A DNA stretch of 64,000 nucleotides from Silene conica (Eukaryota; Streptophyta; Magnoliopsida; Caryophyllales; Caryophyllaceae). Positions within the stretch are counted from its first letter, which is position 1, and each line of letters opens with the position of its first letter. The notes under the pieces were generated by a model. That model was not told the origin of the DNA. It ran no database searches and saw only the letters and a program-made list of their open reading frames with translations. The stretch is taken from contig CM055319.2 in assembly GCA_029255685.2 (NCBI GenBank), positions 35,846,530-35,910,529 of the forward strand, written 5' to 3'. Shown here piece by piece: positions 1 through 10,287 of this stretch. Both the position numbers and the translations under genes were made by a program.

Positions 1-43
1 CGCGCGAAATTCAAACCGCGAAACCCGACACAATCACTGTTGC

Positions 44-378
44 GGTCGGCCGACCGGAAACGGAGGTCGGCCGACCGAAATTTGAAATTCTGGGTTTTTA
101 AATTTTGCAGATCTGGGTTTCTTTTCTGACATATGTCGGTCGACCGACCGGTAAACGAAGTCGATCGACCAGAGTCGGGTTTTCCTGAGTATTAATTGTT
201 GCAGTTTCTGAGTTTTTCTCGTAATTCGGTCGACCGACCTGTTTTTCCGGTCGACCGACCATACCTGCGTTTTGTCATGATTTTTTTTAAGTTTCTGATT
301 TTTTTCCATTGCAGCAGAAAAAAAATACAGACCGTCTAAGAATCTGGTCGACCGACTGACTCCTGTAGTCGGCCGACC
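44..378. repeat. Four pairs of 12-bp palindromes at 21-bp spacing
   Basis: Eight copies of RGTCGRYCGACC start at 44/65, 138/159, 228/249 and 346/367. Within each pair the starts are exactly 21 bp apart. The 9-bp spacers are unrelated, while the 12-bp units are nearly invariant. The stretch lies upstream of the ORF1-like gene. The long minus-strand reading frame across it (34-408) merely reflects the GC-rich repeats and looks non-coding. Confidence 0.9.
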
Positions 379-489
379 AGATCCGTAAACAACCTTCTGT
401 TTTTGCAATTTTTCGTGCCTAATTTAGTTAAAGCATTGTTTTCTATGCTCATAAGACTTATATTTTTCATTGAACTTTACAGCCTTACG

Positions 490-1920
490 ATGTCTAGCCG
501 TGATCAAGGTGGGAAGCGCGCACGCACTACAGGTGCTAGCACGTCTAGAGGACGTGTCTCTAGGTCGAGAGGTCTAGCAGTTCAGGACACGGATAGTCTA
601 CCAGACTATCCGCAGATCACCTTCAGCTCTCCGGCCCAGAAGGCCCGATTCCTCCATCTGAGTGACCATTGCGCGGTAGTGGCGACCCGTTTCCTTTGTG
701 TTTCAGCTCTGCACGCATTGGGATGCCATGATGAGGTGGTTGCTATGCTCATTGGGACCGGGTTTGCAGGCCTTGTCTCTATGGACGAGATCACCTACCG
801 CCTTCTTACTCTTGAGTTTTTCTCCTCCTTTACCTTTGATTTAGGGGCTCTTCACCCCGGCTATGATAGTTTTTGTATCTCTTTTCGCATGTTCAATGAA
901 ACTTATGCTTTAACTTTAACACAATTTGCTCAAATTTTGGGTCTGTCTTCTGAGGGTCTTACTGATGACCTCACGGGGTCGTATTCTGATATGTGGTCCT
1001 GTATTTCTGATTCCAACGATGTGAAGAAGAAAAACAGTACCATCCACCTCCCTACCCCCCGTTATTTTTTGCGTCTGTTGGCCAACACTGTTTTTGGCCG
1101 CAAAGAGTCTCAGAATGTTAACAACATTGAGCTCTCCATCATGTCCGGTTATCTTAACATCGGACGTACGGGTCAGCAGTCTTATAACACTGCTCTTTTG
1201 GTCGCCACTCATTTTGTGTCAGTGGGTGAGGGAACTTCTTTGACCACTATTGTCTGTGGTGGGCTAGTCACCCGATTAGCCCGCTATTTTGTACCCCAGT
1301 TCCCTCGCTATGAGGATGCGGTCACCCCTCTATCCCGATACATGGACATGGATTATGTCAGGTCTGTGCGTTGGGTAAACAGTAGAGGTGTTTGGAAAAT
1401 AGACACCTATCTCACTGACCGCATCCCCATCACTATGGCTCCCCCTATGTACCCCCTTTCTATTGTTATAGGGGAGCCCCGACCACTACTCCCGTCTTAC
1501 CGCCTCCCACTTAGGGGAGGCACTTCTAGAGGTTCCAGGGCTCCTGCTCCCGGTGGCCACCATGCCACACCTGGGACAGGGTACCCATCTGATTTTACTG
1601 CTCCTCCTAATGCTTATGTTCCTCCTTTTGTTGATGACAGATCTATGCCACAAATGCTGGCGAGTCTTTGCACGCAGTTCAGCCAAAAGCGGTTGGACGA
1701 TAGTCTCTTCCAATACCCGGTTTACAAGGAGTATGCCACACAAGGTAGGCTCCCAACCGGCCCGTGGACTCACCCCACCTGGTACACACCTCTCGCAGGC
1801 GGTCGTGACCATGGTGAAGCTTCAGGCTCTGCCTCAGGAACAGGAGTAGGGTCTGAGGAGGATGGCGATGAGGGAGATGGTGAGGAGAACGCTGAGCCAT
1901 TCTACGACTCAGCGGGATAG
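490..1920 (+). CDS. ATHILA ORF1-like protein
   Basis: The product is about 476 residues from the methionine at 490, which begins MSSRDQGGKRART. The open frame extends up to 403, but its first 29 codons are hydrophobic and unlike the family. A pyrimidine-rich stretch ending TTTACAG just before the start could be a splice acceptor, which is inference. The core has family hallmarks: a TYRLLTLEFFSSF block, an ISFRMFNETYALTLTQFAQILGL block and a central conserved region. Near the C-terminus come a proline-rich segment and then an acidic Gly/Glu/Asp tail. The frame is uninterrupted, suggesting a recent insertion. The biochemical role of this family is unknown to me; gag-like and env-position proteins have both been proposed. 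Confidence 0.75.
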   Translation: MSSRDQGGKRARTTGASTSRGRVSRSRGLAVQDTDSLPDYPQITFSSPAQKARFLHLSDHCAVVATRFLCVSALHALGCHDEVVAMLIGTGFAGLVSMDEITYRLLTLEFFSSFTFDLGALHPGYDSFCISFRMFNETYALTLTQFAQILGLSSEGLTDDLTGSYSDMWSCISDSNDVKKKNSTIHLPTPRYFLRLLANTVFGRKESQNVNNIELSIMSGYLNIGRTGQQSYNTALLVATHFVSVGEGTSLTTIVCGGLVTRLARYFVPQFPRYEDAVTPLSRYMDMDYVRSVRWVNSRGVWKIDTYLTDRIPITMAPPMYPLSIVIGEPRPLLPSYRLPLRGGTSRGSRAPAPGGHHATPGTGYPSDFTAPPNAYVPPFVDDRSMPQMLASLCTQFSQKRLDDSLFQYPVYKEYATQGRLPTGPWTHPTWYTPLAGGRDHGEASGSASGTGVGSEEDGDEGDGEENAEPFYDSAG

Positions 1921-3617
1921 GGACATGCTTAACCTTACCCTCTTTGGGGTTCGGTTTGGGGAGGCCCCTATTGATTGGTTCGGTTTGGGGAGGTCCACAT
2001 TTACTTTGTAAGTGTTTTCCCTCCTTAGATTTCCAATTTTCCCCTTTAGATTTCCAGTTTTCCCCTTCTTCCTCCATAGACTCTGTTTGTAATTTTTAGT
2101 CTTTTTCCTTTTCTTTTCTTTGCTTGCTTCTTTTCCGCCTACCCCCATCCCTATGCTGTGGTTGTATGCTGATGAGCACAATGAGGGCATTGTGCGTTTT
2201 GGTTTGGGGAGGGTGTTTGCATACTCCTTTGTGAGTATGCAATTGTTTTTGTGTCTTTTGTTTTTCATTCCTTTAGGTGTTTTCCTTGTTTCCATCCCCT
2301 CTTGCCGCGTGTCCTTCCCTGTCGGGCATTCTTCTCTGTCTTAAGTCTTTAGGTCGAGTCGGAACGGATAAATACAATTCATGCCTCACATGACATTTAT
2401 TGCTTTGCCTTGCATTTTTTCAAAAATTTTCAAGCTAGTCTTTTGCATTATCTACAAGTTTTTGTTGATTTCATGCTAAATTATTAGACTTGACTCCCTT
2501 TTTGGCAAACTACTACATATTCTAAGGATTAGAGCTTAATAAATCGGTGACATTCATGACCGATTTCATATAGGTTGTGAGTAGTTTCTCCTCTTGAGGC
2601 ATGTTACATCAATATGCATAAACATGAATTTTGTCTTCTTAATACCTGTATGCATTCGGTTTTGTGGTTTGTTGACACATGTGGTAGAGGTTCCCCTTTC
2701 TCATTATTCCCATTATCCTCACATAGCCAAATTGAACCCTTCTACCCATTAGCTACATTCTAAAAATTGCTTACCCTAGCCGAGCTAGTAATTTAGTAAT
2801 GGGACTGTTTTTCTTGCTATCCTTTGGTTTATGTTTCATCGGTGAATTTTGATTTTGGGAAATTGAAAAAAAAATGAAAGAAAAAAAAAAAGATACGGAA
2901 AAATGAGAAAAAAAAAAACGGAACAGCCTGTCTTCAAGGCTGGTCGGTCGACCAGTTCCCCTGGTCGGTCGACCAGGACCATTGGGTAGGTTCGTTTTTC
3001 AAAAAAAAAAATAAGAAAAAAAAAAGAAACAGAAAAAGAAAAGAAAGAAAAAAAAAAGGGGAAGGGAATAAAAGTTGGAAGAATTGTGGAGCATTGGCGT
3101 GTATGAAAAAAAAAAAACAATAAGAAGTGATCTTATAGTATGGACAGACGGATAATAGCTTGGCTTAACCCCTCTTCCCATAACTTATTTTAACCCCTTC
3201 TTACCTTTAGCCTCACAATCCCAAATTTGCCTCGGCATGTGTCATGGTTATTTAGTGTGGGAATGCATATGTACGGTTGTAGAGATTTTATTCATGTTAG
3301 ATTGCAGGCATGTTCTTACGGGTCGTAGATAGGTGAGAGTCCTTACTTTTATTTATCTTCTTATCTTTCACATATGTATTTGACCCTTTGCTTTCATGAG
3401 TGTCTCGAGCGTACCGCGAGAGTCAAATTAGAATGAGTCTTGCAAGGTCGAAATTTTAGCATGCTTTTCCAACATGATTAACTCGTTTTGCTCTTGACAT
3501 TATGTTTGATTATAGTTGAAGGATGCATTAAATTGGTTAAGCATAGTGTTATGTTTAGTTATGAAGAGTATGAAGTCCGTTCCATTAGGAGTTTTTATTT
3601 TCTTTTGAGTCTTAGTG
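1921..3617 (+). other. 3' noncoding region of element A
   Basis: I see no gene here. The region holds two GGTTTGGGGAGG purine motifs 29 bp apart (1953-1964, 1982-1993) and a perfect GCACAATG/CATTGTGC hairpin with an AGGG loop (2176-2195) followed by GGTTTGGGGAGG at 2201. It also holds a second hairpin (2541-2566), an A-rich stretch (2866-3118), and a 21-bp-spaced palindrome pair (2942/2963). The same motifs in the same order recur in elements C, D and F. Confidence 0.8.
2541..2566 (+). ncRNA. Conserved covarying hairpin of element A
   Basis: AAATCGGT pairs with ACCGATTT (8 bp) around a 10-nt loop GACATTCATG. Element C has the same loop on a different but still complementary stem (10757-10780). 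D and F have a third stem (CTGGTTT/AAACCAG). Compensatory change supports an RNA structure; its function is unknown. Confidence 0.75.
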
Positions 3618-3654
3618 CTTGCTTGAGGACAAGCAAGGTTTGGTTTGGGGAGTT
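3618..3654 (+). promoter_or_regulatory. Hairpin plus polypurine tract of element A
   Basis: CTTGCTTG and CAAGCAAG form an 8-bp stem with an AGGA tetraloop (3618-3637). The tract GTTTGGTTTGGGGAGTT follows directly and abuts the LTR at 3655. In the family this tract primes plus-strand DNA synthesis. The hairpin at this position recurs in elements C, D and F. Confidence 0.85.
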
Positions 3655-4962
3655 TGATACGTGCCTATTTTATGCATTTCATTTACTCTTTTGGCACGTA
3701 TTTTCATTCACTTTCGTGACTTTTTAGTTGCTTTTTCTCCCATATTGTCTACTTTGGTGTTTCTATGTTTTGTATGCAGGAATACGCGGAAGTAAGCAAA
3801 ACCAAGCTTTATTTGCCTTTAGGAGGCTGTTTTTGGAACAATAAATTCGGATGGAGCATTCAAATACAATCATCGGGCCGGATAAAAGCTGAGAAAAAAG
3901 AGAAGCGGTCGACCGACCGAGATATCAGGTCGACCGACCGATGTCGAATATGTAATCAGGCCCAACTCTCCACGGAAGCCCAAATACGAAGAAAATAAAT
4001 CCGTCTCAGCAGAACCGGTCGACCGACCGAAGAAACAGGTCGACCGACCACTGGCTGTTTCGAGACTTCCGTTTTCTTTTCTGATTTCCTAATCTTGTAA
4101 TATTTCTTATTTAAGGAGACCAAAACTCTTCTATTAGGTTAAGTAGTTTTTTCAGCAATTTTCTACCCTAGGAATTTTACCAAGTACTCTATGTTTGAAG
4201 CCTCCATTGTTAGAGGATTTTTATAAAGCTTTCATCTTTCTTCTTAGGATTTCCATTCAAGTTGTAAGTTTGTGATAATTAATCTTTCCTTTAATCCAAT
4301 CTTGTTATTCATCTTGTTGTTATTTTCTTATTTCATGTTTACTCTTTTATTATCATCTTTGATTATGTTCACATCTTTAATATTCTTGGTAATTGATAGT
4401 TTTATAATTAGAAGCATGCATAACTAATTCTTGTGATTAGGAATTAGGGGAACTATGTAAAAACTTGACTTTGATAGGTTTGATGATTAAATTACCAATC
4501 CCCCATTGTTGTTGGTGAACTAATCCTTGGGATTGAAAGATTATTAGGATTAGTTTAGCAACAACTTTGGGATTGCCCTTGAACGAAAGTTTAGTGCTTT
4601 TGTAGGAACCCTAAGACCGTAAGGATTGGGTAGAATATTGACCTAAAGGTTTATTCTTTGTTCCTTAGGATTGTGTTATTTGGTTATTCTTACCTTTCAT
4701 TGACTTGTCTTGACCATGGGGAACCGAAGTTCCTAATCCCCTCTTTATCTTGTTTTAAATTCTCTTGTTATTTTGTTACTTTAGTTGTTAGTTAAAATCC
4801 CAATTCAAAACCCCCCCTTTTTTTGGTTACTTGCAATAGACTTTAAATTTACAAACACAATTTACCCTGTCTCTCTGTGGTTCGACCCTTGACTTATCCT
4901 AACTGAGTTTAAGCTGAGGTTTTATAAATCTTATCTTTGGCACCCCTCAACGACGGGTGTCA
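3655..4962 (+). repeat. 3' LTR of element A
   Basis: A 1308-bp LTR starting TGATACGTGCC and ending GACGGGTGTCA. It starts right after the polypurine tract and ends where the Copia gag frame resumes. Two palindrome pairs (3907/3928, 4017/4038) lie in its first 400 bp. The end of the LTR carries the CTCTGTGGTTCGACC block also found in the D and F LTRs. Confidence 0.88.
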
Positions 4963-6560
4963 TGTTCCTTTTTAACTTTGGATAAGTTGAATTCTAGATC
5001 CATGATTTTTTGCTCGAGGATTTCAACTTCTTCTAGATGAGTTTCATCTACAACAACTGGTGCAGATTTACTCTTTAGAAGTTCATTAGACCTTTTTAGA
5101 TCTGAGGTTATAGCTTCATTGGCTATAATCTTAGATTCAAGCTCTTTAATGTTGAGTTTTAATTTTGAGATTACAGCTTCATTGGCTGTAACTTTAGACT
5201 CAAGAATTTTCTTCTCAGACATTACTATTTCCAATTTAACATTTGTATCAATGTTAACCTTGGATTTCAGTTTCTTAGCTTTGGCCTTTAGGAATTGATT
5301 TTCCTCAGCAATGTTAAGAATCTGTTCTTTCAGCTCGTCTATTTCAAGACTTTGTTCGTAACATTGATCTAGGGTTTGTTCGAAATAATTAATTAAAGCA
5401 GATTTAGATAAATTTTTGACTTGACTCTTAAGCTGTAAAAAATTTACCTCTTGGTCTTCATTCTCTGAATCAGATTCTCCGTAGAGGCAAAATTGTGATG
5501 AGTCATGATTGTCGGAGATTAGATCCAAGCTTATGTTGCTTAGACACAGGTTAGCAATTTCCTCTTCTTCCGAGTCTTCGTCATCTTCGGAATCTAATTC
5601 TCCCCAGCAAGATGTGAGCATAACCTTTTTAAATTCAGTCTTGGTCTTATCTCGTTTGGATTTGTCTTTAATCTTGTCCCAGCTTGGACAGTCCTTGATC
5701 ATATGCCCTTGATCACCACATTTAAAGCACCCTCGTTTGAAGAAGGTTTGCTTAGAGTCACTCTTTTTGTCGTTTGCTTTATTGTTGGATTTGGTAAATC
5801 TCCCTTTGAAGACTGCCTTTTTAAAGCGTCTTGCGAAGAGAACTGTTTCATCTTCTAGTTCAGGTTCACATTCTCTACTTGTAGAGGCTTGTAGTGCAAC
5901 GTTTTTATTTGAAGAATGATCATTATCATCTCTATTTAGCATGATCTCATGAGCCATTAGAGATCCAATGAGTTCTTGATAAGTTAAGGTCTTGAGATCA
6001 CGAGCTTCTTCAATTGCAGTGACTTTTGGTTGCCACTTTTTGGTTAGGCTTCTAAGGACTTTTCTGACTATGTCCTCAGAATCATACTTCCTACCAAGGT
6101 TCCATAGTTCATTAAGTATGCAAGAGAATCGCGCAGACATGCTATCAATCGATTCATTCTTTTCCATAGTGAAAAGTTCATATCGTTGAATGAGCAAGTC
6201 TATGCGATGTTTCTTGACTACGGAAGTACCTTCGTAGGCAAGTTCTAGGCCATCCCATATTTCTTTGGCAGAGTTACAAGAAGAGAAGCGATCAAATTCA
6301 GAAGTAATCATACCGTTTTGGAGTAGACTCATGGCTTTTGAATTTTTCTCAGCAATCTTGTAATCAGCTTCCACATAGTCACTTTCTGGTTTCTCATATG
6401 TGGTTCCATTTGCAGAGGCAACCAATATCTTCTTTGGTCCAGTTTGAATTATTTTCCAGCATTCCCAGTCACATCCTTTGACGTAGTGGGTCATCATGTT
6501 TTTCCACAAGCTATAGTTCTTTCCATCGAAGATAGGACACTTAAGGTGTTTTGAATCCAT
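4963..6560 (-). pseudogene. gag: Copia Gag polyprotein, C-terminus lost to insertion
   Basis: About 533 residues begin MDSKHLKCPIFDG. First comes a Copia Gag domain of the DUF4219/UBN2 type (WDGLELAYEGT, RYELFTMEKNESIDSMSARF). A CCHC zinc knuckle CFKCGDQGHMIKDC lies near residue 280, binding RNA in this family. An acidic serine-rich linker follows, then a long heptad-like coiled coil with two similar blocks (SKVTANEAVISKLK and SKIIANEAITSDLK). The open frame continues a few codons into element A, so the final residues (DTRR) are LTR-derived. There are no internal stops, so gag was intact when A inserted. Confidence 0.88.
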
Positions 6561-6612
6561 TGCAAATCAATAGAAGGATCAATCTCAAGCTGTAAGGCTT
6601 TCAAGAGCACGA

Positions 6613-6625
6613 GGCTCTGATACCA
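6613..6625 (-). promoter_or_regulatory. Primer binding site of element B (tRNA-Met type)
   Basis: The minus strand reads TGGTATCAGAGCC, the usual plant Copia match to initiator tRNA-Met, two bases inside the LTR edge at 6628. Confidence 0.9.
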
Positions 6626-6627
6626 AT

Positions 6628-8145
6628 TGAAGAGTCTATTGACCTAGATATACTCAACAAGGGGGGGGGGGGGGTTGAATTGAGTATGCCAACTTTTTCG
6701 TTTCTTCTTCGATGGTGGTTGTCGAGATGAAGTAATAGCAAGCAACGAGTAAGAGCAATAAAGTAAAGGAGACACGATCTTTTGAAGTGGTTCAGTTTCA
6801 CAAATCGAAACCTACGTCCACTATTCTCGATTAATAAAATTAGTACCTTCTCCGGATTACAATTTTATCAACCCTACTCGTGTGACTTTGATGTTAGTCA
6901 CAACTCTATCTAGATACCGTTAAATATCTAGTTACGACAAATACCGTTAAATATTTGTCTTACAATGAGTACCGTTAAATACTCGAATCTGTCTTAAGTA
7001 AGTAAGATAAACTTTTCAACAACTTCTTGTATAGATGATGTTTGAATGCTTGAAAATCTTCTTCTATGCTTGTAGTCTTGATTACGAAATATGACAATGA
7101 TTGGCACGAATATCGAGACGCGTGAGAGACTACGTCCGTTTGATGTTCTTGATTTTGCGTGAGGCTTGAGTGTATGTCTTAGGCGTGTGATATTGAAGAA
7201 CTTATATACTAAATTAGATCTAGGTTGAATCCTAGATAGTTTAGAAATATTACTTTATCTAGAATACTAATTCTAGGTAATATTTAAAACTTAATCTTAT
7301 TTGGTTTAGGAAAGGATTCTAATAAGATAATATTATATTAAGATATAAGATAATATTTCTACAATCCTTTTAGATTTAGGAAATATCTTATATCATTAAA
7401 ATATAGAATCCTACTTTGAATCAATTCCTAATTCTTGTCAATAATATAATAAATTATATTTAATCAAATCCTAGTCAATCTTAAATTAAATTAAATAAAC
7501 AAGTTTATTTATTTAATTAACCATAAAGATAATATGAAACGTATTAGGATTCGTATGGAGAACCGTGAGACACACTTCTCCACGCACGACTTCCAACGCA
7601 CGTCTCATAGGACACATTCTTCGAGACATATTTCTCGAGGCACGTTTCCCTAGGAATTTGAACTTTGACAATAACGGTTAAAATAAAATCCTTAGTATTT
7701 CAGAATTAATATTTATCTCATAAGATAAATATCTTAATTCTTGTCAACTGAAGAATATTTCTATTTTAAAACCGTTTATATGATTACTAAATTAATATAT
7801 AATAATATATTAATAACACGCATAAATCTTCACGCCTTGACTTATTTCACGCAAAGCTCATTTCTTCGATAGTTATAGGAATGATCTATAACTTAAGAAC
7901 TCTTGATATTGTAGTGAAGCTTTTGTCTTGTAAATCTTCAAAAGACTTGACACTTGACATGAGCTTGATCGTTTTTGCAATCTTCGATTGAATTATACTT
8001 TACTAAACTACGATCTTCGCTCTATAATTAACTGTACACTTAAACGCACAATTACACGCATATGTATATAAAACATAATTATTTAGACTTGTCATTATTA
8101 AAACATAAAACAATATATTACTTATATAGAATATATTACTCAACA
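6628..8145 (-). repeat. 5' LTR of Copia element B
   Basis: A 1518-bp LTR; in minus-strand sense it starts TGTTGAGTAATA and ends TCTTCA beside the primer binding site. It contains a run of 14 G on the plus strand (6661-6674) and three tandem hairpins sharing one loop (6910-6984). The remainder is AT-rich. I see no other gene in it. Confidence 0.8.
6910..6984. repeat. Three hairpins with one loop and different stems
   Basis: Three stem-loops share the 8-nt loop CCGTTAAA: CTAGATA/TATCTAG (6910-6931), GACAAATA/TATTTGTC (6936-6959) and GAGTA/TACTC (6967-6984). Loop starts are 27-28 bp apart. Stems differ in sequence but pair perfectly. Confidence 0.85.
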
Positions 8146-9092
8146 ATGCGTAATATATAATTTAAATCGTTAATTTGAATAATTGATATATTATATTTGT
8201 TTACGTAATTATATTAGTTAGTGATTACGTATATCATATTGTTAGGTGATGATTTTGAGGTGGCGTTATTCTGTTTACTCGCTGGCTTGCTTTTGGACTA
8301 TATTGTTGTTCCAGGTAGGATACACTGACCTTATACTCTATGTTGTGTTATGAATGGTTGTGGTATTGTGTGTTATGGATGCTGAGTATGATTGATATGA
8401 GAATGATATTGGTTTGACTGAGTATTGATTATTATTATTATTGTTGGTATGTGCATTGCATTATTTAATAGCTTGATTGATTTAGAGTATTGTTGCATTC
8501 AAGAGCATGGCATATGCATTGGATACGGATTTGAGATGATGAGATATTATTGGGCCCAGGCTAGTTCTGCAGGACTAGACCTGGTGACCTCAGCTGTTAT
8601 GCTAGTGTTCGGCGACGGCCGATGATAGTCTGCTGGGAGGTTTGGTATGGCTGGGTGTTACGGGTTTGAGATTGAGATTGTGATTGAGCTCGAGCATTCA
8701 TGGCATTGCATATCATATTTGTTGCATTAATTACTTTTGTGTTACCCTACTCAACCGCGAGGTTGACAGTGTATTCGTGTACACCTACGATGATCCGGAA
8801 TGGGGAGTAGATTCTACAGGTCAGAGACAGGTGGACTAGGAGCTTGGGCAAGGAGAGAGAGACATGGCTTGGACCTACTTAGAATTAGATCACATAGTTA
8901 GATGTTATCAGTTGTACTTTTATTATTTGTGTAATCGATGTAATATCAAAAGTTTAAATTTAATCAGTTTTTATATAAAGTACTTTGGTTTGTTTACTTG
9001 TTATTCACTACCTCGGTCATTCCGAGATGGTAACAGCTCTATTTATTTGAGAATGTCTTGCTAAAGGCTCTTAAATAAATGGGGGTGTTACA
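8146..9092 (+). repeat. Chromovirus LTR fragment T3
   Basis: This is a plus-orientation copy of the long LTR found uninterrupted at 32266-35225 and, more diverged, at 61253-63538. It ends GGGGGTGTTACA at 9092. Its left part was displaced by element B. It lies inside the 5' LTR of element C: the sequence right of 9092 (AGTTAGGCC) continues that LTR exactly as in C's intact 3' LTR. AGTTA (9093-9097) is the expected right target duplication. Confidence 0.8.
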
Positions 9093-9139
9093 AGTTAGGC
9101 CAGTTGGTTATTTTTGATAGGGTTGCGACAGCCGTGTCA
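9093..9139 (+). repeat. 5' LTR remnant of element C
   Basis: The last 47 bp match the end of the 3' LTR (13399-13445) and stop at GCCGTGTCA before the primer binding site. The rest lies left of the window, displaced by T3. Confidence 0.85.
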
Positions 9140-9144
9140 AATTT

Positions 9145-9162
9145 TGGCGCCGTTACCGGGGA
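9145..9162 (+). promoter_or_regulatory. Primer binding site of element C (tRNA-Asp type)
   Basis: TGGCGCCGTTACCGGGGA differs by one base from the tRNA-Asp complement TGGCGCCGTTGCCGGGGA used by the Athila/Tat lineage. It lies five bases after the LTR end. Confidence 0.88.
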
Positions 9163-9237
9163 GACGGTGATATTTTATTTGCTTTATTTTAGTTTGTCTT
9201 ATGTCTCAAGGAACTTCTGTTCCTTGAGGCCATTCTA

Positions 9238-10287
9238 ATGTCTTCCATCCAGTTTCCACAGGGTGAAGACGAATCATTTGGTGCTTACATAGACAGGTTC
9301 GAGGAGTGGCTGAATACGTTGAATTATGGAACTTTGACTGCCCTCCAGATTTGCTTGTCTATCATCCGGGGTATGAATGACCCTACACGATCTTACCTCT
9401 GCTCAATAGGTAAGGGAGATTTTAGTGGGAAACCTGTGAATGAGCTTTTGGAATTCTTTGACTGGTTTGCCATTGAGAGTATCAAACCCACTTTCTCACT
9501 TCTGTCAGACATGGATGAGGGGGTGGGTGAGACTGTAGAAAGCATTTTATAGAATGAAAATGACGTTGACAGAACCATAGAGAAGGACACTATAGGCTCA
9601 ATTGATAATCCCTTCTTTGAGGATAGTCTAGACCCTCTCTATGACAATTTTACAGACATCGAACCATGTGAGGAAGACTTGACGAACCTTATAGAGAACC
9701 CCTTTTGTGACGAGTCTTTCAATAAGGATAGTGAGGATTGGCGATTGGAAGGTCTTGAGGTCGAATGGGACAAATATGACGATATGGTAGATGAGCATAT
9801 TATGGGTGACCCCGTTAACACATTTGACTTTACTGCCCCTTGCGTTTGGGATGACCACCCACTTTCTCTTATTACACACTGGACTCCTCCACCTCACGTA
9901 GAATACCCGTCTAAGCAGGTTATTTCTACTCATATGCTTTTATTTTTAAATGTTTCCGTGGTCTCCAACTCTCTGTTTTCCTGTGATTTGAACTTTGGTG
10001 TTCCACCCTCGGATAAAGGGTGGAATTATTCGGTTGATTTTTATAGGAGCTGTCAAAGAAAGTTTAGCAAGGTGATACGGTATTTCACTTTGTTTTTATT
10101 TGCTCCTATTAATTGCTGGTGCTACTTATGCTTTTGTGTAGCACATGCGCAGATTTTTGACCGACTTCTAAGGGCTCTGAGCTGTTTTGATTATGTACAT
10201 TCGTGGGTAACCACTTGGTCAGCTGAAAAGTATCAGCCGCAACTTCGTCGCTTGCTGATGCGACAAATGACTCGATCGAGTCTCTGA
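9238..10287 (+). pseudogene. Truncated-Gag acidic protein of element C, one internal stop
   Basis: One frame spans 350 codons with a single TAG at 9550-9552. The N-terminus (FPQGEDESFGAYIDRFEEWL, then GKPVNELLEFF) resembles only the C-terminal half of a retrotransposon Gag domain. A strongly acidic middle follows. Near the C-terminus is a hydrophobic stretch (FTLFLFAPINCWCYLCFCVA) that could span a membrane, though this is unproven. Element F encodes a related N-terminus at 31371. The stop may be a mutation or read-through. No enzyme domain is present and the function is unknown. Confidence 0.6.

Larger units (their letters stand above)
1..4962 (+). mobile_element. Athila-like LTR retrotransposon A, 5' part outside window
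   Basis: This is a Ty3/gypsy Athila-lineage element: an ATHILA ORF1-like gene (490-1920), a long 3' noncoding region, a polypurine tract and a 3' LTR ending at 4962. Its right end lies inside the gag of the minus-strand Copia element B: the B reading frame runs unbroken into the LTR terminus and its last codons are LTR sequence. The expected 5-bp target duplication would be TGTTC (4963-4967), but the left copy is outside the window. No protease, reverse transcriptase or integrase is seen in the visible part, so it may be non-autonomous or the polymerase genes may lie to the left. Confidence 0.85.
4963..8145 (-). mobile_element. Copia retrotransposon B, 5' part
   Basis: A minus-strand Ty1/copia element with its 5' LTR at 6628-8145, a tRNA-Met-type primer binding site and a gag gene cut off at 4963 by insertion of element A. 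The polymerase genes and 3' LTR must lie left of the window. The long gag with a C-terminal coiled coil resembles the SIRE/Maximus group, which is a tentative assignment. It sits inside a chromovirus LTR; the right target duplication would be ATGCG (8146-8150). Confidence 0.82.

Noticed and set aside
44-378. CRISPR-like array (constant palindromes, variable spacers)
   Set aside because: The genome is a plant, spacers are only 9 bp, and units occur mostly in pairs within retrotransposons including coding sequence. Not a CRISPR array.
34-408. Minus-strand open frame of 124 codons at the left edge
   Set aside because: It runs through the GC-rich palindrome pairs whose 21-bp spacing keeps a frame open; composition is repetitive Ser/Val/Asp/Arg and no family fits.
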